A stretch of DNA of 64,000 nt from Sphingobium sp. AP49 (GTDB taxonomy: Bacteria > Pseudomonadota > Alphaproteobacteria > Sphingomonadales > Sphingomonadaceae), in assembly GCF_000281715.2 (NCBI RefSeq), contig NZ_CP124576.1, forward strand, positions 1,061,501-1,125,500, given 5' to 3'. The notes beneath the pieces were generated by a model. It did no database searches. It had not been told where the DNA came from and saw only the letters and a list, made by a program, of their open reading frames with translations. Both the position numbers and the translations under genes were made by a program. Below, piece by piece: positions 8,448-17,847 of the stretch (positions are counted from its first letter, which is position 1; every line of letters starts with the position of its first letter).

Positions 8448-11400
8448 TCAGTTGGCGGATTTGGCCTTGCTCGTCTGATAGACTTCGTTGGCAAGCCAGC
8501 GTGTCGCCGCATCCTGTTCTGCGGCACGCACTGCCTGGCTTGCGCCCTGGGCCGCCATCCGGACGGCCAGCAGTCTTCCATCCTGGCCCAGGAAACAGTC
8601 GTTTCTAATTGGGAATGCGTCCGTCAGGGCAACGACCTCGCCAGAAAGATAGCGATCGGCACGATAAGAGGCTGCGAGAATGCGGCCAAGCAACTCGCCG
8701 CCCGTCGGACTGGCGGGCGAAGAGCCATGATAGTGGCGCTCCACATTATTGACCACGCCTTCGATCGCTTCGGTGACTTCCGGCTGGTCCGGATTGGCAT
8801 AGAGTATGCCCAGGTCCAGCCCCCACAATATACCTGCATTGGCACGAGCAGTGCGGAAGACCGCCAGGCCCTTGTCATGTGCAATCGACATTGGGTTCAC
8901 GAAGCGGATGTCGGCATCGAGGATCAGGCCACCGGTCTTTGCGAGCAAGCAATAGCGCGCAAGATCTGCCTTGTAGCTGGAAGGGGTCAGGGCATCATAG
9001 GCCTGAATGACCTCCTTGGGAAAGTTTTCACCGATAAAGGCCCGTAGCAAAGGCGGCGTCCACAGCTTGTATGACGCGGTGGGATGCATCTGTTTGATGG
9101 CGTGCTGGTTGGCCTCAATATCCTTTGCATGCATCGACCTTTTGCTGGCGTAAAGGATTTGGTGGACGAAGTTGACCGTCTGGCTTGCAGGATAATCCGT
9201 CCCGCTATCGTCGGGACGGGCCGCCGGGACGCTGCCACTCTTGCGGCTGGCGGCCGTCATATCCTTCGCAAGAGTGAGGTCCAGGAAGTCGCCGGCAAAG
9301 CGGCCATTGGTTTCCAGGCTGGCGGCTATGCTCGATCGTTCGTTCAGTTCGAATGACAGGGCAACGCATCCTGTTTCATCGGGAGCGATTTTTTGTGCAG
9401 AAGCGATGACCTTGCGGGCCTTGTCGCCCATGATGGCGAGGTCCACCGTGCCGATGGCTGTTGTAGGATTGAAGCGGAAGGTGGCGGTATAATGCCCGCG
9501 GGGTAGGTCGAGCGGATCGCTGGCGATTAGATGGCCTTTGTCACCCTGGGTTATGGTGGCGCCCATTTCGGTTAATGAGACGCGCGCGCGTAGCTGCGGG
9601 TGATCATAAGGCAGGTAGATCTGACCCTCGCCGTAAATTTCGCGTCGATCCCACATCTCGCCATAGACGTTGGTGTCTTTAAGGCCGAGTTGGGAGGGCT
9701 TGCCGCCGCCGCCTTGCAGGCGCACGGCCACCAATGTTCCATCCGGTGCAACATAGCAGGAGCGGTTCAATGCGCCTTCGACCTGAAGGTTGAGAGCCTC
9801 GCCGATATGATATGCATCGCACCGTCCGAGCGCAGCAAAGACGCGCCCAAAGAGTACCGGCCCTGACGGCGCGAGCGAACTAACGCCATAATCCTTCTTC
9901 TGCACATTGGCGACGACCAGATCGATTGCCAGCTTGATTTCTGGTTCCTGCGGTTCGGCGTAGATGATCGTATTTTGCGCCATCCAGACGGCGCCGTGTA
10001 ATGGCTTATGATCCCGAAAACAGGCGAGTGTCTTGCCCTGTGGCAAAGCCAGAGGATTGAGAAAGTGATTGCTGAGATCGGAATAGAGCCCGCCTTCGAT
10101 GTACAGCAGGCAATAGCGCGCCAGATCGGCTTTCAAGGCATAGGCCTTCAATGAATCGAAGGCGTCGAGCACATCTCGCTCAAAATGAGCCTTGATAAAG
10201 GCGCGCAGTTCCCATGCACCCCAGAGCTTGTAGCTCGCTTTGGGATGCTGCGCCTTGATCGAGGCAATATTCTCCCGCACGGCGAAGGGCATATTATTCG
10301 GGACAAGGCCGCTCTGATTGATGAAGATTTGATGGATCTTCGTGACCTTTGTTGCACTTGCCTTGGTAGCCGTCGCGACAGGCGCTTTCGCAGCGACTCC
10401 CGCCATTGCATCGCTGGTCCCGGCTGGCAAAAGCTTCAGCAATTGTTCGACAGGCGTAGCAAAGGCAGGCGCATTGTGATCGCCACGGCCGCCACGGGCG
10501 ATCAACTGACCGACCAGTGTCCCCAGTTCGTTGCCCAATCGCATGATGCGCTGGGACACCAGGCCACCGTCCGGAGCGGGGAGGGGCGTTCCATCGGCAT
10601 GGGCTGCGAGGCGTTCCTGAAGACCTTCCAATTGGTGGGCATGTTGCTGGCCTTCGTCCGACCCGGCAAGCGAGGCAAGGACTTCGATCCGGTTCAGGCC
10701 GTGCCGTAGTGCGTTGGTATAATAGTCGAGACCGCCGTCATCCACGCTGCGTCCCAATATGGCGTGATAGGCCATGGCCACGAATGCCCGGTCGTTCAGG
10801 CGCAGCAGGTCGTCGACATGGTGGATGGAACCGGCAGGGTGGGAAGCGGACAGGGTGACCGGCGGAGGAACCAGATAATGTTGCAGTCGGCGCACCTGCT
10901 CCTCGATCCGCTGGACGCGGCGCTCGTCGTTTTCGACACGAGGAGCCGGGCGGCCAAGAAAATGCAGGGTCCTGGCGAGGAGGCTCCGTTCGATCGTGCC
11001 GACTTCCTCCAGGCCCACGATCTCGAATGCCTGGCGGCGTCCCTCCTCGGATCCGCGCAGTTCGTTGAGGATCTTCACCTTGTCATAGCCGCGCCGCAGA
11101 CGCCGCAAATAGGTGCTGAGACCGGACTTATCGACCTCGCGGCCCAATACCGCATTATAGGCGAGGCGAAGGAAGGTTTCGTCGTCGAATTTCAGCAGCT
11201 CTTCCGCATCGCGGATGGGAGGAAGGTCGCTGCCGCGTCCGCCTGCCATGACATGCTTGATGGCCTGATAATGGGGGTGAAGGTCGTTCAGGTCGTATTC
11301 GGCTTCCTTGGACAGCTGATCGGCAGAGACTTTCTGGCTGTCCTCGATGAATTCCAGCAGTCGATTATAGACCTTGATATCGTGCAGGCTCATATAATTG

Positions 11401-12623
11401 ACCGACGAGTCATGGTCGAACAATTCGACGTGCAATTCCTTGTCGCCGCGCATGACCTGTTCCAGGCTGGCGACCAGATCTTCCACCTTGGCTGAAGCTG
11501 GCGGAATGACCGGGTCGGCGATTGCCGCAACGGGCTCGCCCAGTGCATTCAGCAATTGTGCAGACACGACGTCGGCCGTGTATGTTTCGAGTATCTGCTG
11601 TTGGATGCCGAGAATTTCGCCACGCACTTCAGGGCGCAGGGCTGCGACGGTGCAAGCGGCAAAACGATATACGTCGAAGGTTGACGGTGCAAACGGGTGG
11701 TCGCGCAAAAGATCCGAAAACGCGCTGGATGCCCAGGCCACAACCGGCAGATGGCTGCGCATGGCTTCAAACACCGGCATGCCGAAGCCTTCATGTTCCG
11801 AGAGGCACATGAACACCGTGGCTTTCTGATAGATCGTCCGCAATTCTGCGTCCGACACAGCTCCAGTAAAGCGGGCATTGATGCCGTTGCGGCTCGCAAT
11901 ATCCTTCAGATCGTCAGTATAGTTTTTCAATCTCTCCTCGACCGATCCGACAAAGATGACCTCGATCGGGCGCTTCAGGAAGGATTGGGTCAGGGCAGCG
12001 ACAGACAGGATATGCCGATGCCCCTTGTGCGGCACGACGCGCCCGACGAACAGGATCTGTATGGGTTCGCTGCCAGATTTGGCCACGGCGCGCTTAGGTG
12101 CGCTTGTCTTGCCCTTTTCAAGGAACTGGCTCGCCGGGAAGACGGTGTGGATATGCGCAGGATTGCCGTCCAGCGCCTCTAACTGACGGCGACTGAATTC
12201 GGAATTGACCATGAACTGCACCGACTCTGCGCGGGCGAACTTGTTCATCGTCTGGAAACCGCGAACGCATCCCTTGGCGAAATCCAGCGCATCGAGGGCG
12301 TAGAACCAGGGCGTCGTATTATTGTGCCAGCGCACAAAACAGTTGGTAACATTGTTGATCAGGAAATCGTCCACCCCGTCCCAGCCATCACAAAAATGAT
12401 AGATGACCGTGGCGTCCGGGTGCTTCTTGATGAAGCCGTAGAAATCCTTGAAGGGCTCGATTGGGATACCCTTGTGGATCGATGTGTCGAATTCCACCGA
12501 AAATATCCGGATATCGGCCTTTTGGCCATAAAAACTCCGAAGAACCTTATATTCAAACAGGCAATCGTATCCGATTGAGTCCGTCAAATGTGCCAGATTC
12601 TGAACGATGAATGCGATGTTCAT
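8448..12623 (-). CDS. Giant three-module glycosyltransferase with DUF4214 linkers
   Basis: This single 1391-residue frame contains, in order, a GT4 glycosyltransferase (1-365, with FVGRVVPHKG at about 192 and SEHEGFGMPVFEAM at about 275), two DUF4214 repeats (about 478-535 and 605-665, each with an LGR-x-VD-x-x-GL core), a GT32-like module (760-990), a beta-rich linker (1000-1120) and a second GT32-like module (1150-1380). The second GT32 has an intact DXD (D1236-A-D1238 in GGLILDAD). The first reads GGLYSDLS, so the second Asp is Ser851. The protein probably adds several sugars during surface-polysaccharide or adhesin glycan assembly. The N-terminal ATG is followed by a clean Rossmann start. 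Confidence 0.8.
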   Translation of the reverse strand: MNIAFIVQNLAHLTDSIGYDCLFEYKVLRSFYGQKADIRIFSVEFDTSIHKGIPIEPFKDFYGFIKKHPDATVIYHFCDGWDGVDDFLINNVTNCFVRWHNNTTPWFYALDALDFAKGCVRGFQTMNKFARAESVQFMVNSEFSRRQLEALDGNPAHIHTVFPASQFLEKGKTSAPKRAVAKSGSEPIQILFVGRVVPHKGHRHILSVAALTQSFLKRPIEVIFVGSVEERLKNYTDDLKDIASRNGINARFTGAVSDAELRTIYQKATVFMCLSEHEGFGMPVFEAMRSHLPVVAWASSAFSDLLRDHPFAPSTFDVYRFAACTVAALRPEVRGEILGIQQQILETYTADVVSAQLLNALGEPVAAIADPVIPPASAKVEDLVASLEQVMRGDKELHVELFDHDSSVNYMSLHDIKVYNRLLEFIEDSQKVSADQLSKEAEYDLNDLHPHYQAIKHVMAGGRGSDLPPIRDAEELLKFDDETFLRLAYNAVLGREVDKSGLSTYLRRLRRGYDKVKILNELRGSEEGRRQAFEIVGLEEVGTIERSLLARTLHFLGRPAPRVENDERRVQRIEEQVRRLQHYLVPPPVTLSASHPAGSIHHVDDLLRLNDRAFVAMAYHAILGRSVDDGGLDYYTNALRHGLNRIEVLASLAGSDEGQQHAHQLEGLQERLAAHADGTPLPAPDGGLVSQRIMRLGNELGTLVGQLIARGGRGDHNAPAFATPVEQLLKLLPAGTSDAMAGVAAKAPVATATKASATKVTKIHQIFINQSGLVPNNMPFAVRENIASIKAQHPKASYKLWGAWELRAFIKAHFERDVLDAFDSLKAYALKADLARYCLLYIEGGLYSDLSNHFLNPLALPQGKTLACFRDHKPLHGAVWMAQNTIIYAEPQEPEIKLAIDLVVANVQKKDYGVSSLAPSGPVLFGRVFAALGRCDAYHIGEALNLQVEGALNRSCYVAPDGTLVAVRLQGGGGKPSQLGLKDTNVYGEMWDRREIYGEGQIYLPYDHPQLRARVSLTEMGATITQGDKGHLIASDPLDLPRGHYTATFRFNPTTAIGTVDLAIMGDKARKVIASAQKIAPDETGCVALSFELNERSSIAASLETNGRFAGDFLDLTLAKDMTAASRKSGSVPAARPDDSGTDYPASQTVNFVHQILYASKRSMHAKDIEANQHAIKQMHPTASYKLWTPPLLRAFIGENFPKEVIQAYDALTPSSYKADLARYCLLAKTGGLILDADIRFVNPMSIAHDKGLAVFRTARANAGILWGLDLGILYANPDQPEVTEAIEGVVNNVERHYHGSSPASPTGGELLGRILAASYRADRYLSGEVVALTDAFPIRNDCFLGQDGRLLAVRMAAQGASQAVRAAEQDAATRWLANEVYQTSKAKSAN

Positions 12624-12997
12624 AAGGTTCCCTGGAATTTGTAGATATCTAGCGATCTGAATATTCTAAATTAGAGTTTTAAGAATCTTAACCATGCGGG
12701 CGCAGCGTTGGTGGCATATGTCGATTACGCTGCGATGTCATATGATATTCAACGCAAAAGCTGGCTTCGATACAAAGGAGGGGATGTGCAACTATATGCG
12801 CGCCGCAGATTCTCATCGGCTCGGTTCGATGTCGCCAGCCAAGTGAATGGCGAACGCCATTTGCGCATTTTCGTTCAATCACAGACCCCCCTGTGCTGCA
12901 CCTGATACAAGCAGCCGTGCTTTCAATCCAGAGACGTGTCTCGGATTTTTTCGCTTTGCAGCATAAGTTGGGACAGGTCGTCGACGATGAACGCAAG
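12624..12997. other. 374-bp intergenic region with possible plus-strand small transcript
   Basis: The stretch just upstream of the giant glycosyltransferase is AT-rich and presumably holds its promoter. On the plus strand AAAGGAGGGG (12774-12783) sits directly before an ATG at 12784 that opens a 20-codon frame ending at 12846. An imperfect hairpin at 12927-12945 followed by six T residues (12946-12951) looks like an intrinsic terminator on the same strand. No homology is recognised. Confidence 0.35.
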
Positions 12998-13642
12998 TTA
13001 TGGAGCGAGATGGGGCATGTCGAGGATATCGTCGGTCAGATATTCCAGTTCCCGCCGATCGTGACTGACATAGAGGATCGGGATGTTGGTCACGGCATGG
13101 GTTCGAGTGATCATTGCCAGGATATCCTGGCGGCGGGACTGATCCAGTCCGGTAAGCGGTTCGTCCATCAGCAGCAATCGAGGCGCGGATAGGAACGCTC
13201 TGCCGATCGCCACCCGTTGAGCCTCTCCGCCTGATAGGTTGTGAGAATGGCGCCGCAGTAGATGGTCTATTCCTAGCAGGCTGACGATTGAATCCAAGTC
13301 TGTCGTCTCGGAGCCGGGGGAGTGATCGTGCGAGCGGCGACTGCCATACAGAAGGTTGGAGCGGACGGTCATATGAGGAAATAGACGTAGATCTTGAAAC
13401 ACATAGCCGCAGCGCCGCTGGGCGATCGGTAGATCGATTTGTCGTGCCTGGTCAAACAGTGTCACGCCATCAATGGTGATGCGTCCATCGTCCGGGCGCA
13501 GCAGGCCTGCAATCATGTTGAGCAGGCTGCTCTTGCCCGCTCCCGATGGCCCGAACAGGCCGAGTATGCCCTGTGGCCGTGTTATGTCGACGGCGAGCCG
13601 TAAGCGTCCTAACTGGCGACTAACGCAAATCTCAAAGGACAT
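12998..13642 (-). CDS. modC: Molybdate ABC transporter ATP-binding protein
   Basis: This 214-residue ATPase has Walker A GPSGAGKSS, signature LSGGEAQRVAIGRAF, Walker B LLLMDEP and a switch histidine in VSHDRRE. It energises molybdate import with ModB at the inner membrane. It is much shorter than full ModC (about 350 residues) because the C-terminal molybdate-binding (MOP/TOBE) domain is absent. It overlaps the modB end by 11 bp. The ATG at 13642 has an upstream AGGAAAG; the frame also runs back to 13663. Assignment to molybdate rather than another anion rests on modB and modA nearby. Confidence 0.85.
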   Translation of the reverse strand: MSFEICVSRQLGRLRLAVDITRPQGILGLFGPSGAGKSSLLNMIAGLLRPDDGRITIDGVTLFDQARQIDLPIAQRRCGYVFQDLRLFPHMTVRSNLLYGSRRSHDHSPGSETTDLDSIVSLLGIDHLLRRHSHNLSGGEAQRVAIGRAFLSAPRLLLMDEPLTGLDQSRRQDILAMITRTHAVTNIPILYVSHDRRELEYLTDDILDMPHLAP

Positions 13643-14333
13643 GGGCCGGCTTTCCTGGTTCAATGCGGCGAGCCAGCAATTCGGACAGCATCAAGGCACC
13701 GAGCGAAAGCAGGATCGACATGAAGGCAAGGCGCATCACGCTGTCTTCACTTCCAGGCCGTTGCAGTGCAGCGTAAATGGCGATCGGCAAGGTGCGGGTC
13801 TCACCCGGAATATCCGAAACGAAGGTGATCGTCGCGCCAAATTCGCCGATCGAGCGGGCAAAACCCAGAACCAGACCCGCCAGGATGCCGGGCAGGGACA
13901 GGGGGAGGGAAATACTCAGGAAAACGCGGATCGTTCCTGCTCCCAAGGTCTGGGCCGCAGTCTCCAGCCGGCGATCAATCGCTTCGATCGACAGGCGCAT
14001 CGCACGCACCATCAGCGGCATTGCCATGATTGCCGCTGCCAGCGCTGCACCGGTCCAACGGAACAGCAGGGTCACGCCGAACCAGCTTTCCAGCCAGCGG
14101 CCAACTGGTCCGTGCGCGCCAAACAGAAGTAGTAATAGCCAGCCAGTCACGACGGGCGGCACGACCAGCGGCAGGTGGACCACCGCATCGAGCAGTAACT
14201 TGCCCGGAAACCGATGGCGCGCGAGCAGCCAGGCCAAGGCGAAGGCGACGGGAAGCATAACTGTCACGGCGATCACACTGACCTTGAGCGATAGCAGGAC
14301 GATCGCCCATTCTTCATTGCCAAAGCCGGTCAT
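13632..14333 (-). CDS. modB: Molybdate ABC transporter permease
   Basis: This 233-residue permease has five to six hydrophobic segments and the binding-protein-dependent transport loop ARSIGEFGATITFVSDIPG, which is characteristic of ModB. PLVVPPVVTGWLLLL is another family hallmark. It forms the membrane channel for molybdate and overlaps modC. The frame begins at GTG 14348, and the ATG at 14333 gives a normal N-terminus; neither has a strong ribosome-binding site. Upstream is an opposite-strand HAD gene instead of modA, so the operon is interrupted. Confidence 0.9.
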   Translation of the reverse strand: MTGFGNEEWAIVLLSLKVSVIAVTVMLPVAFALAWLLARHRFPGKLLLDAVVHLPLVVPPVVTGWLLLLLFGAHGPVGRWLESWFGVTLLFRWTGAALAAAIMAMPLMVRAMRLSIEAIDRRLETAAQTLGAGTIRVFLSISLPLSLPGILAGLVLGFARSIGEFGATITFVSDIPGETRTLPIAIYAALQRPGSEDSVMRLAFMSILLSLGALMLSELLARRIEPGKPAHVL

Positions 14334-14517
14334 CGGCGCATCAACCACGCATGCTGTTCATGGCGAATGTCATGGGTATGCCATCTTCGTGCGTCATCCG
14401 CTCTTTTTGTCGCGCATTGCGTGAAAGGATTGTTGTTTCGTCTTGCAGGCGATAGCAGCACGGCAGCCTTTTACAGCTTATCCGCTTTCCCGCCATTTCC
14501 TTTTTCAGGTATTTTGA

Positions 14518-15264
14518 ATGAAACAACTCATCGCGTTCGACCTTGACGGCACTCTGGCCGAAAGCAAGCAGCCGCTGGGCGCGGCGATGGGGGAGGCGCT
14601 GACCCGCCTGCTGACCGTTGCCCATGTCGCCGTGATTTCCGGTGGCGACTGGCCGCAGTTCGAGAAGCAGGTGGCGAGCCGCCTGCCGGCCGATGCGGAC
14701 CTGTCGCGGCTGTGGCTGATGCCCACGACCGGCACCAAGCTCTACACTCATCAGCAGGACGGCTGGACCCCGGTCTATGCCGAACTGTTCGACGATGCGC
14801 AGAAGGCGGCGATCCTGACGGCGTTCGACGCGGCGCTGGAAGCGACCGGCTTCGTTCCCGAACAGACCTGGGGCGAGCGGATCGAGGATCGCGGCAGCCA
14901 GATCACCTTCTCCGCGCTGGGCCAGCAGGCGCCGATCCACGCCAAGGAAGGCTGGGATCCCGACTTTGCCAAGCGCAAGATCATCCAGGCCGACCTGCGC
15001 CAGCGCCTGCCGGGCCTGTCGATCAACATGGGCGGCGCGACGTCGATCGACATCACCCGCGAGGGCGTGGACAAGGCCTATGGCCTCAAGAAGCTGCGCG
15101 ATGCGAGCGGCATCGCGCTCGATGCGATGATGTTCATCGGCGACGCCATCTTCCCGGGCGGCAACGACTATCCGGCCAAGGAGCTGGGGCTCGACACGGT
15201 GCGCGTGCGCGATCCGCAGGAAACGCTGTCGGTGATCGACGCGATCGTCGCCTGCCAGAAATAG
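14518..15264 (+). CDS. HAD-IIB hydrolase, phosphomannomutase-like
   Basis: The 248-residue protein has the HAD nucleophile motif FDLDGTLAE (D8, D10), the VISGG motif II and the C-terminal FIGDAIFPGGNDYP motif. The last closely follows the GD-x-x-x-PGGND of eukaryote-type phosphomannomutases. That enzyme interconverts mannose-6-phosphate and mannose-1-phosphate and would feed GDP-mannose to the gmd/rmd route in the same window. A sugar phosphatase is the alternative. It is transcribed against the mod genes and lies between modB and modA. Confidence 0.75.
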   Translation: MKQLIAFDLDGTLAESKQPLGAAMGEALTRLLTVAHVAVISGGDWPQFEKQVASRLPADADLSRLWLMPTTGTKLYTHQQDGWTPVYAELFDDAQKAAILTAFDAALEATGFVPEQTWGERIEDRGSQITFSALGQQAPIHAKEGWDPDFAKRKIIQADLRQRLPGLSINMGGATSIDITREGVDKAYGLKKLRDASGIALDAMMFIGDAIFPGGNDYPAKELGLDTVRVRDPQETLSVIDAIVACQK

Positions 15265-15283
15265 ACAGCGAAAGTGACAGGGG

Positions 15284-16069
15284 TCAGGGCGCGCTGAAGC
15301 CGTAACGGCCAAGGATCGCCCGGCCCTGCGCCGACAGCAGGAAGCGACGGAAGCCTTCCGCGTCACGGTGGCGACTAGCGGTCAGCCGTGCCAGCGGATA
15401 GCGGATCGGGGGATGGCTGTCGGCCGGGAAAGACCCGACCGTCTGCACCGATTTCGAGGCACGGGCATCGGTCGCATAGACGATGCCCAGCGGGGTGGCG
15501 CCGCGCTCGACCAAGGCGAGGGCGGCGCGCACGCTGTCGCCGCGCGCGACCTTGTCCGCGACCGAGGGCCAGACATTGAGCGCTATCAGCGCCGCCTTGC
15601 CATATTTGCCGGCCGGCACGGCGTCGGGGTCGGCCATGGCGAGGCGACCGCCGTTCAGCGCCGCGGCCAGCGGCATGTTGCGGCCGATGCGCAGTCGCAC
15701 CGGCTTGCCGGCCGGGGCCACGAGCACAAGGCGGTTGCCAGCCATGTCGGCGCGGCTGCCGCGCGCGACGAATCCGGCCTTCTGGATATCGTCCATCCAA
15801 TCCTCGTCGGCGGAGGCGAACAGGTCTGCGGGGGCGCCGGCCTTGATCTGCCGGGCGAGCGCCGAGGAAGCCGCGAAGGAGAGGGTGGGGCGGGCATGGC
15901 CCTGCCGCGCCCAGGCATCGGCGGCGGCGTTCATCGATTCCTGCAGGCTGGCGGCGGCAAGCACGAGTGGCCCGCGCCTGTCCTGCGCGGCAGCCCAGGA
16001 TGGTGACAGCAAAAGTGACAGGAGCGCGAGCGCGCGCAGCAGGAGCGGAATCGGATGAAGGAAGCGCAT
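15284..16069 (-). CDS. modA: Molybdate ABC transporter substrate-binding protein
   Basis: The 261-residue periplasmic protein starts at ATG 16069 with a typical signal peptide (RFLHPIPLLLRALALL, cleavage near SWAAAQ). The mature protein begins VLAAASLQESMNAAADAW, the ModA ligand-binding start, followed by FAASSALARQIKAGAPADLFASAD and LVERGATPLGIVYATDA. It captures molybdate or tungstate for ModBC. The frame upstream of 16069 lacks signal-peptide character. It is divergent from the molybdoenzyme-like gene, with a 143-bp spacer that shows no operator I can name. Confidence 0.93.
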   Translation of the reverse strand: MRFLHPIPLLLRALALLSLLLSPSWAAAQDRRGPLVLAAASLQESMNAAADAWARQGHARPTLSFAASSALARQIKAGAPADLFASADEDWMDDIQKAGFVARGSRADMAGNRLVLVAPAGKPVRLRIGRNMPLAAALNGGRLAMADPDAVPAGKYGKAALIALNVWPSVADKVARGDSVRAALALVERGATPLGIVYATDARASKSVQTVGSFPADSHPPIRYPLARLTASRHRDAEGFRRFLLSAQGRAILGRYGFSAP

Positions 16070-16212
16070 GATTGCCTTGTGCGCCCGGCGCCGCGGCCAT
16101 GCAATTGTCGGCACATGCTTTTGTCGCTGTGTCCGATCCGCTAAGCAGGCGATGGTGATGCCGATATTTCCTCCCTTCGTCCGTTCCGGCCGGACCCGCG
16201 CAGCCCGTTGAC

Positions 16213-17847
16213 ATGGCAGTGATACGCACGCTTTGCGGCCGGTGCGGCGTTGGTTGTGGCCTGCGCGCCATGACCGGCGAGGATCGCGACCTGATGGTCG
16301 AGGGCGACCGGATGCATCCGGCCAATGCCGGGCGACTGTGCGGGCGTGGACTGGAGATCGCGGAAGAGGTCGGGCTGGACGGGCGACTGCTCCAGCCGAT
16401 GATCGATGGTCGGCCGCAACGCTGGGAGAAGGCGATCGCGCAGGCTGCCCGGCGCCTGTCGGCGGTGATTGCCCAGCATGGCCCGGACAGCGTGGCGCTG
16501 CATGTTGGCGGCGGCCTGCTGACCGAGGATTATTATGTCGCCAACAAGCTGATGAAGGGCTTCATCGGTTCGGCTCATGTCGATGCGGGCTGGGCGGCGA
16601 ATGACGGCGCGGCGCTGGCGCAGCGGGCGGCCTATGGCGAGGATGTGATGCCCGCCGCCTATGAGGATATCGAGCGGGCCGAACTGATCCTGATGATCGG
16701 CGCGGATCTGGCGCAGGATCATCCGGTGCTGAATGCGCGGATCGCGGCGGCGCGGGCCGAGTTGGGTGTCGAACTGTTGCTGCTGGCGGCGCCGGGCGAG
16801 GGGACGAGCATCGAGGCGGATCTGCGCATCGAAGTGCCGCGTGACGGCATGGCGGCATGGATCGCCGGGCTGCTGCGCCATTGCCATGATGTCGGCGCAA
16901 CCGATGGCGACTATCTGGCGCGCAGTGTCAGCGTACCGGACGATTTCTGGGCAATGCTGCGGACCCGCCATGACCTCTGGTCGGTGGCGCGCAGCTGTGG
17001 CTTGTCGCCGGTGGAATTGCGCGCGCTCTATGACCGGATCGCGGCCGTGCCGCGGATCGTAACGCTGTTTGGCGGCGCGGACGAGGGGCTGGCGCGGGCG
17101 GTGATCGATTTCCATCTGGCGACGGGACGGATCGGCAGGCCGGGTGCGGCGCCCTTTGCCATGACGGCGGTGGCCAATGGCATGGGCGGGCGCGAGGTCG
17201 GCTGCCATGCGACGGACCTTGCGGCGCATCGCGGCTTCACGGCGGAGGCGATGGCCGAGATAGCCCGTTTCTGGTCGGCCGAGGCGATGGCGAACGGGCC
17301 AGGGCTGGACGGCGCGAAGCTGGCCGAAGCGGTGCGGGACGGCCGCATCCGCGCACTGTGGAGCATTGGCGGCGACGGCATCGATCCGGCCTGGCTGCGC
17401 GCGGCGCTGGACGCGGTGCCGCTGGCGATCCGGTCGATCCCCTGGGCGGATCCCGACCGGGACGGGCGCGGCATCCTGCTGCCATCGGCCAGCTGGGTCG
17501 AGAAGGACGGCACGCTGACCGGGGCGGACCGCCTGATCAGCCGCCAGCGCCGGCTGTTCCCGCTGCCCGGTGAAGCGAAGCCGGACTGGTGGATCGTCAC
17601 CCAGGTCGCCCGTGCGATGGGCTGGCAGGCGGCCTTCCATTATGAATGGGCGGCGGAAATCTATCGCGAGCATGTGCGCCTGACCGCCTATGGCAATGAC
17701 GGCGCGCGGCTCTTGAACCTGCGCCGCCATGCCCCGATTTCCAACCCCGCCTATGACGAGCTGACCCCCTGGCGCTGGGGCGAGTTGCCGTTCGACGAGG
17801 GGCGTTTCCCGACGCCGGATGGCAAGGCCCGCCTGCTACCCCCCTAG
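16213..17847 (+). CDS. Truncated nitrate-reductase-like molybdopterin oxidoreductase
   Basis: The 544-residue protein matches the N-terminal part of NasA/formate-dehydrogenase-like enzymes. Cys ligands for a [4Fe-4S] cluster are at residues 8, 11, 15 and 43, followed by the NAGRLCGRG motif. It stops at RFPTPDGKARLLPP, exactly where the C-terminal molybdopterin-dinucleotide domain normally starts, so roughly 300 residues are missing. The usual Mo-ligand Cys around residue 128-132 is also absent (VDAGWAANDGAA). It may be a decayed assimilatory nitrate reductase or a non-catalytic derivative. The stop overlaps the convergent M20 gene by 3-4 bp. The nearby mod genes support a molybdoenzyme origin. 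Confidence 0.75.
   Translation: MAVIRTLCGRCGVGCGLRAMTGEDRDLMVEGDRMHPANAGRLCGRGLEIAEEVGLDGRLLQPMIDGRPQRWEKAIAQAARRLSAVIAQHGPDSVALHVGGGLLTEDYYVANKLMKGFIGSAHVDAGWAANDGAALAQRAAYGEDVMPAAYEDIERAELILMIGADLAQDHPVLNARIAAARAELGVELLLLAAPGEGTSIEADLRIEVPRDGMAAWIAGLLRHCHDVGATDGDYLARSVSVPDDFWAMLRTRHDLWSVARSCGLSPVELRALYDRIAAVPRIVTLFGGADEGLARAVIDFHLATGRIGRPGAAPFAMTAVANGMGGREVGCHATDLAAHRGFTAEAMAEIARFWSAEAMANGPGLDGAKLAEAVRDGRIRALWSIGGDGIDPAWLRAALDAVPLAIRSIPWADPDRDGRGILLPSASWVEKDGTLTGADRLISRQRRLFPLPGEAKPDWWIVTQVARAMGWQAAFHYEWAAEIYREHVRLTAYGNDGARLLNLRRHAPISNPAYDELTPWRWGELPFDEGRFPTPDGKARLLPP

Noticed and set aside
8291..8581. Small frames around the hairpin after the giant glycosyltransferase gene
   Set aside because: They overlap the repeats or the real gene's 3' end and show no coding character.
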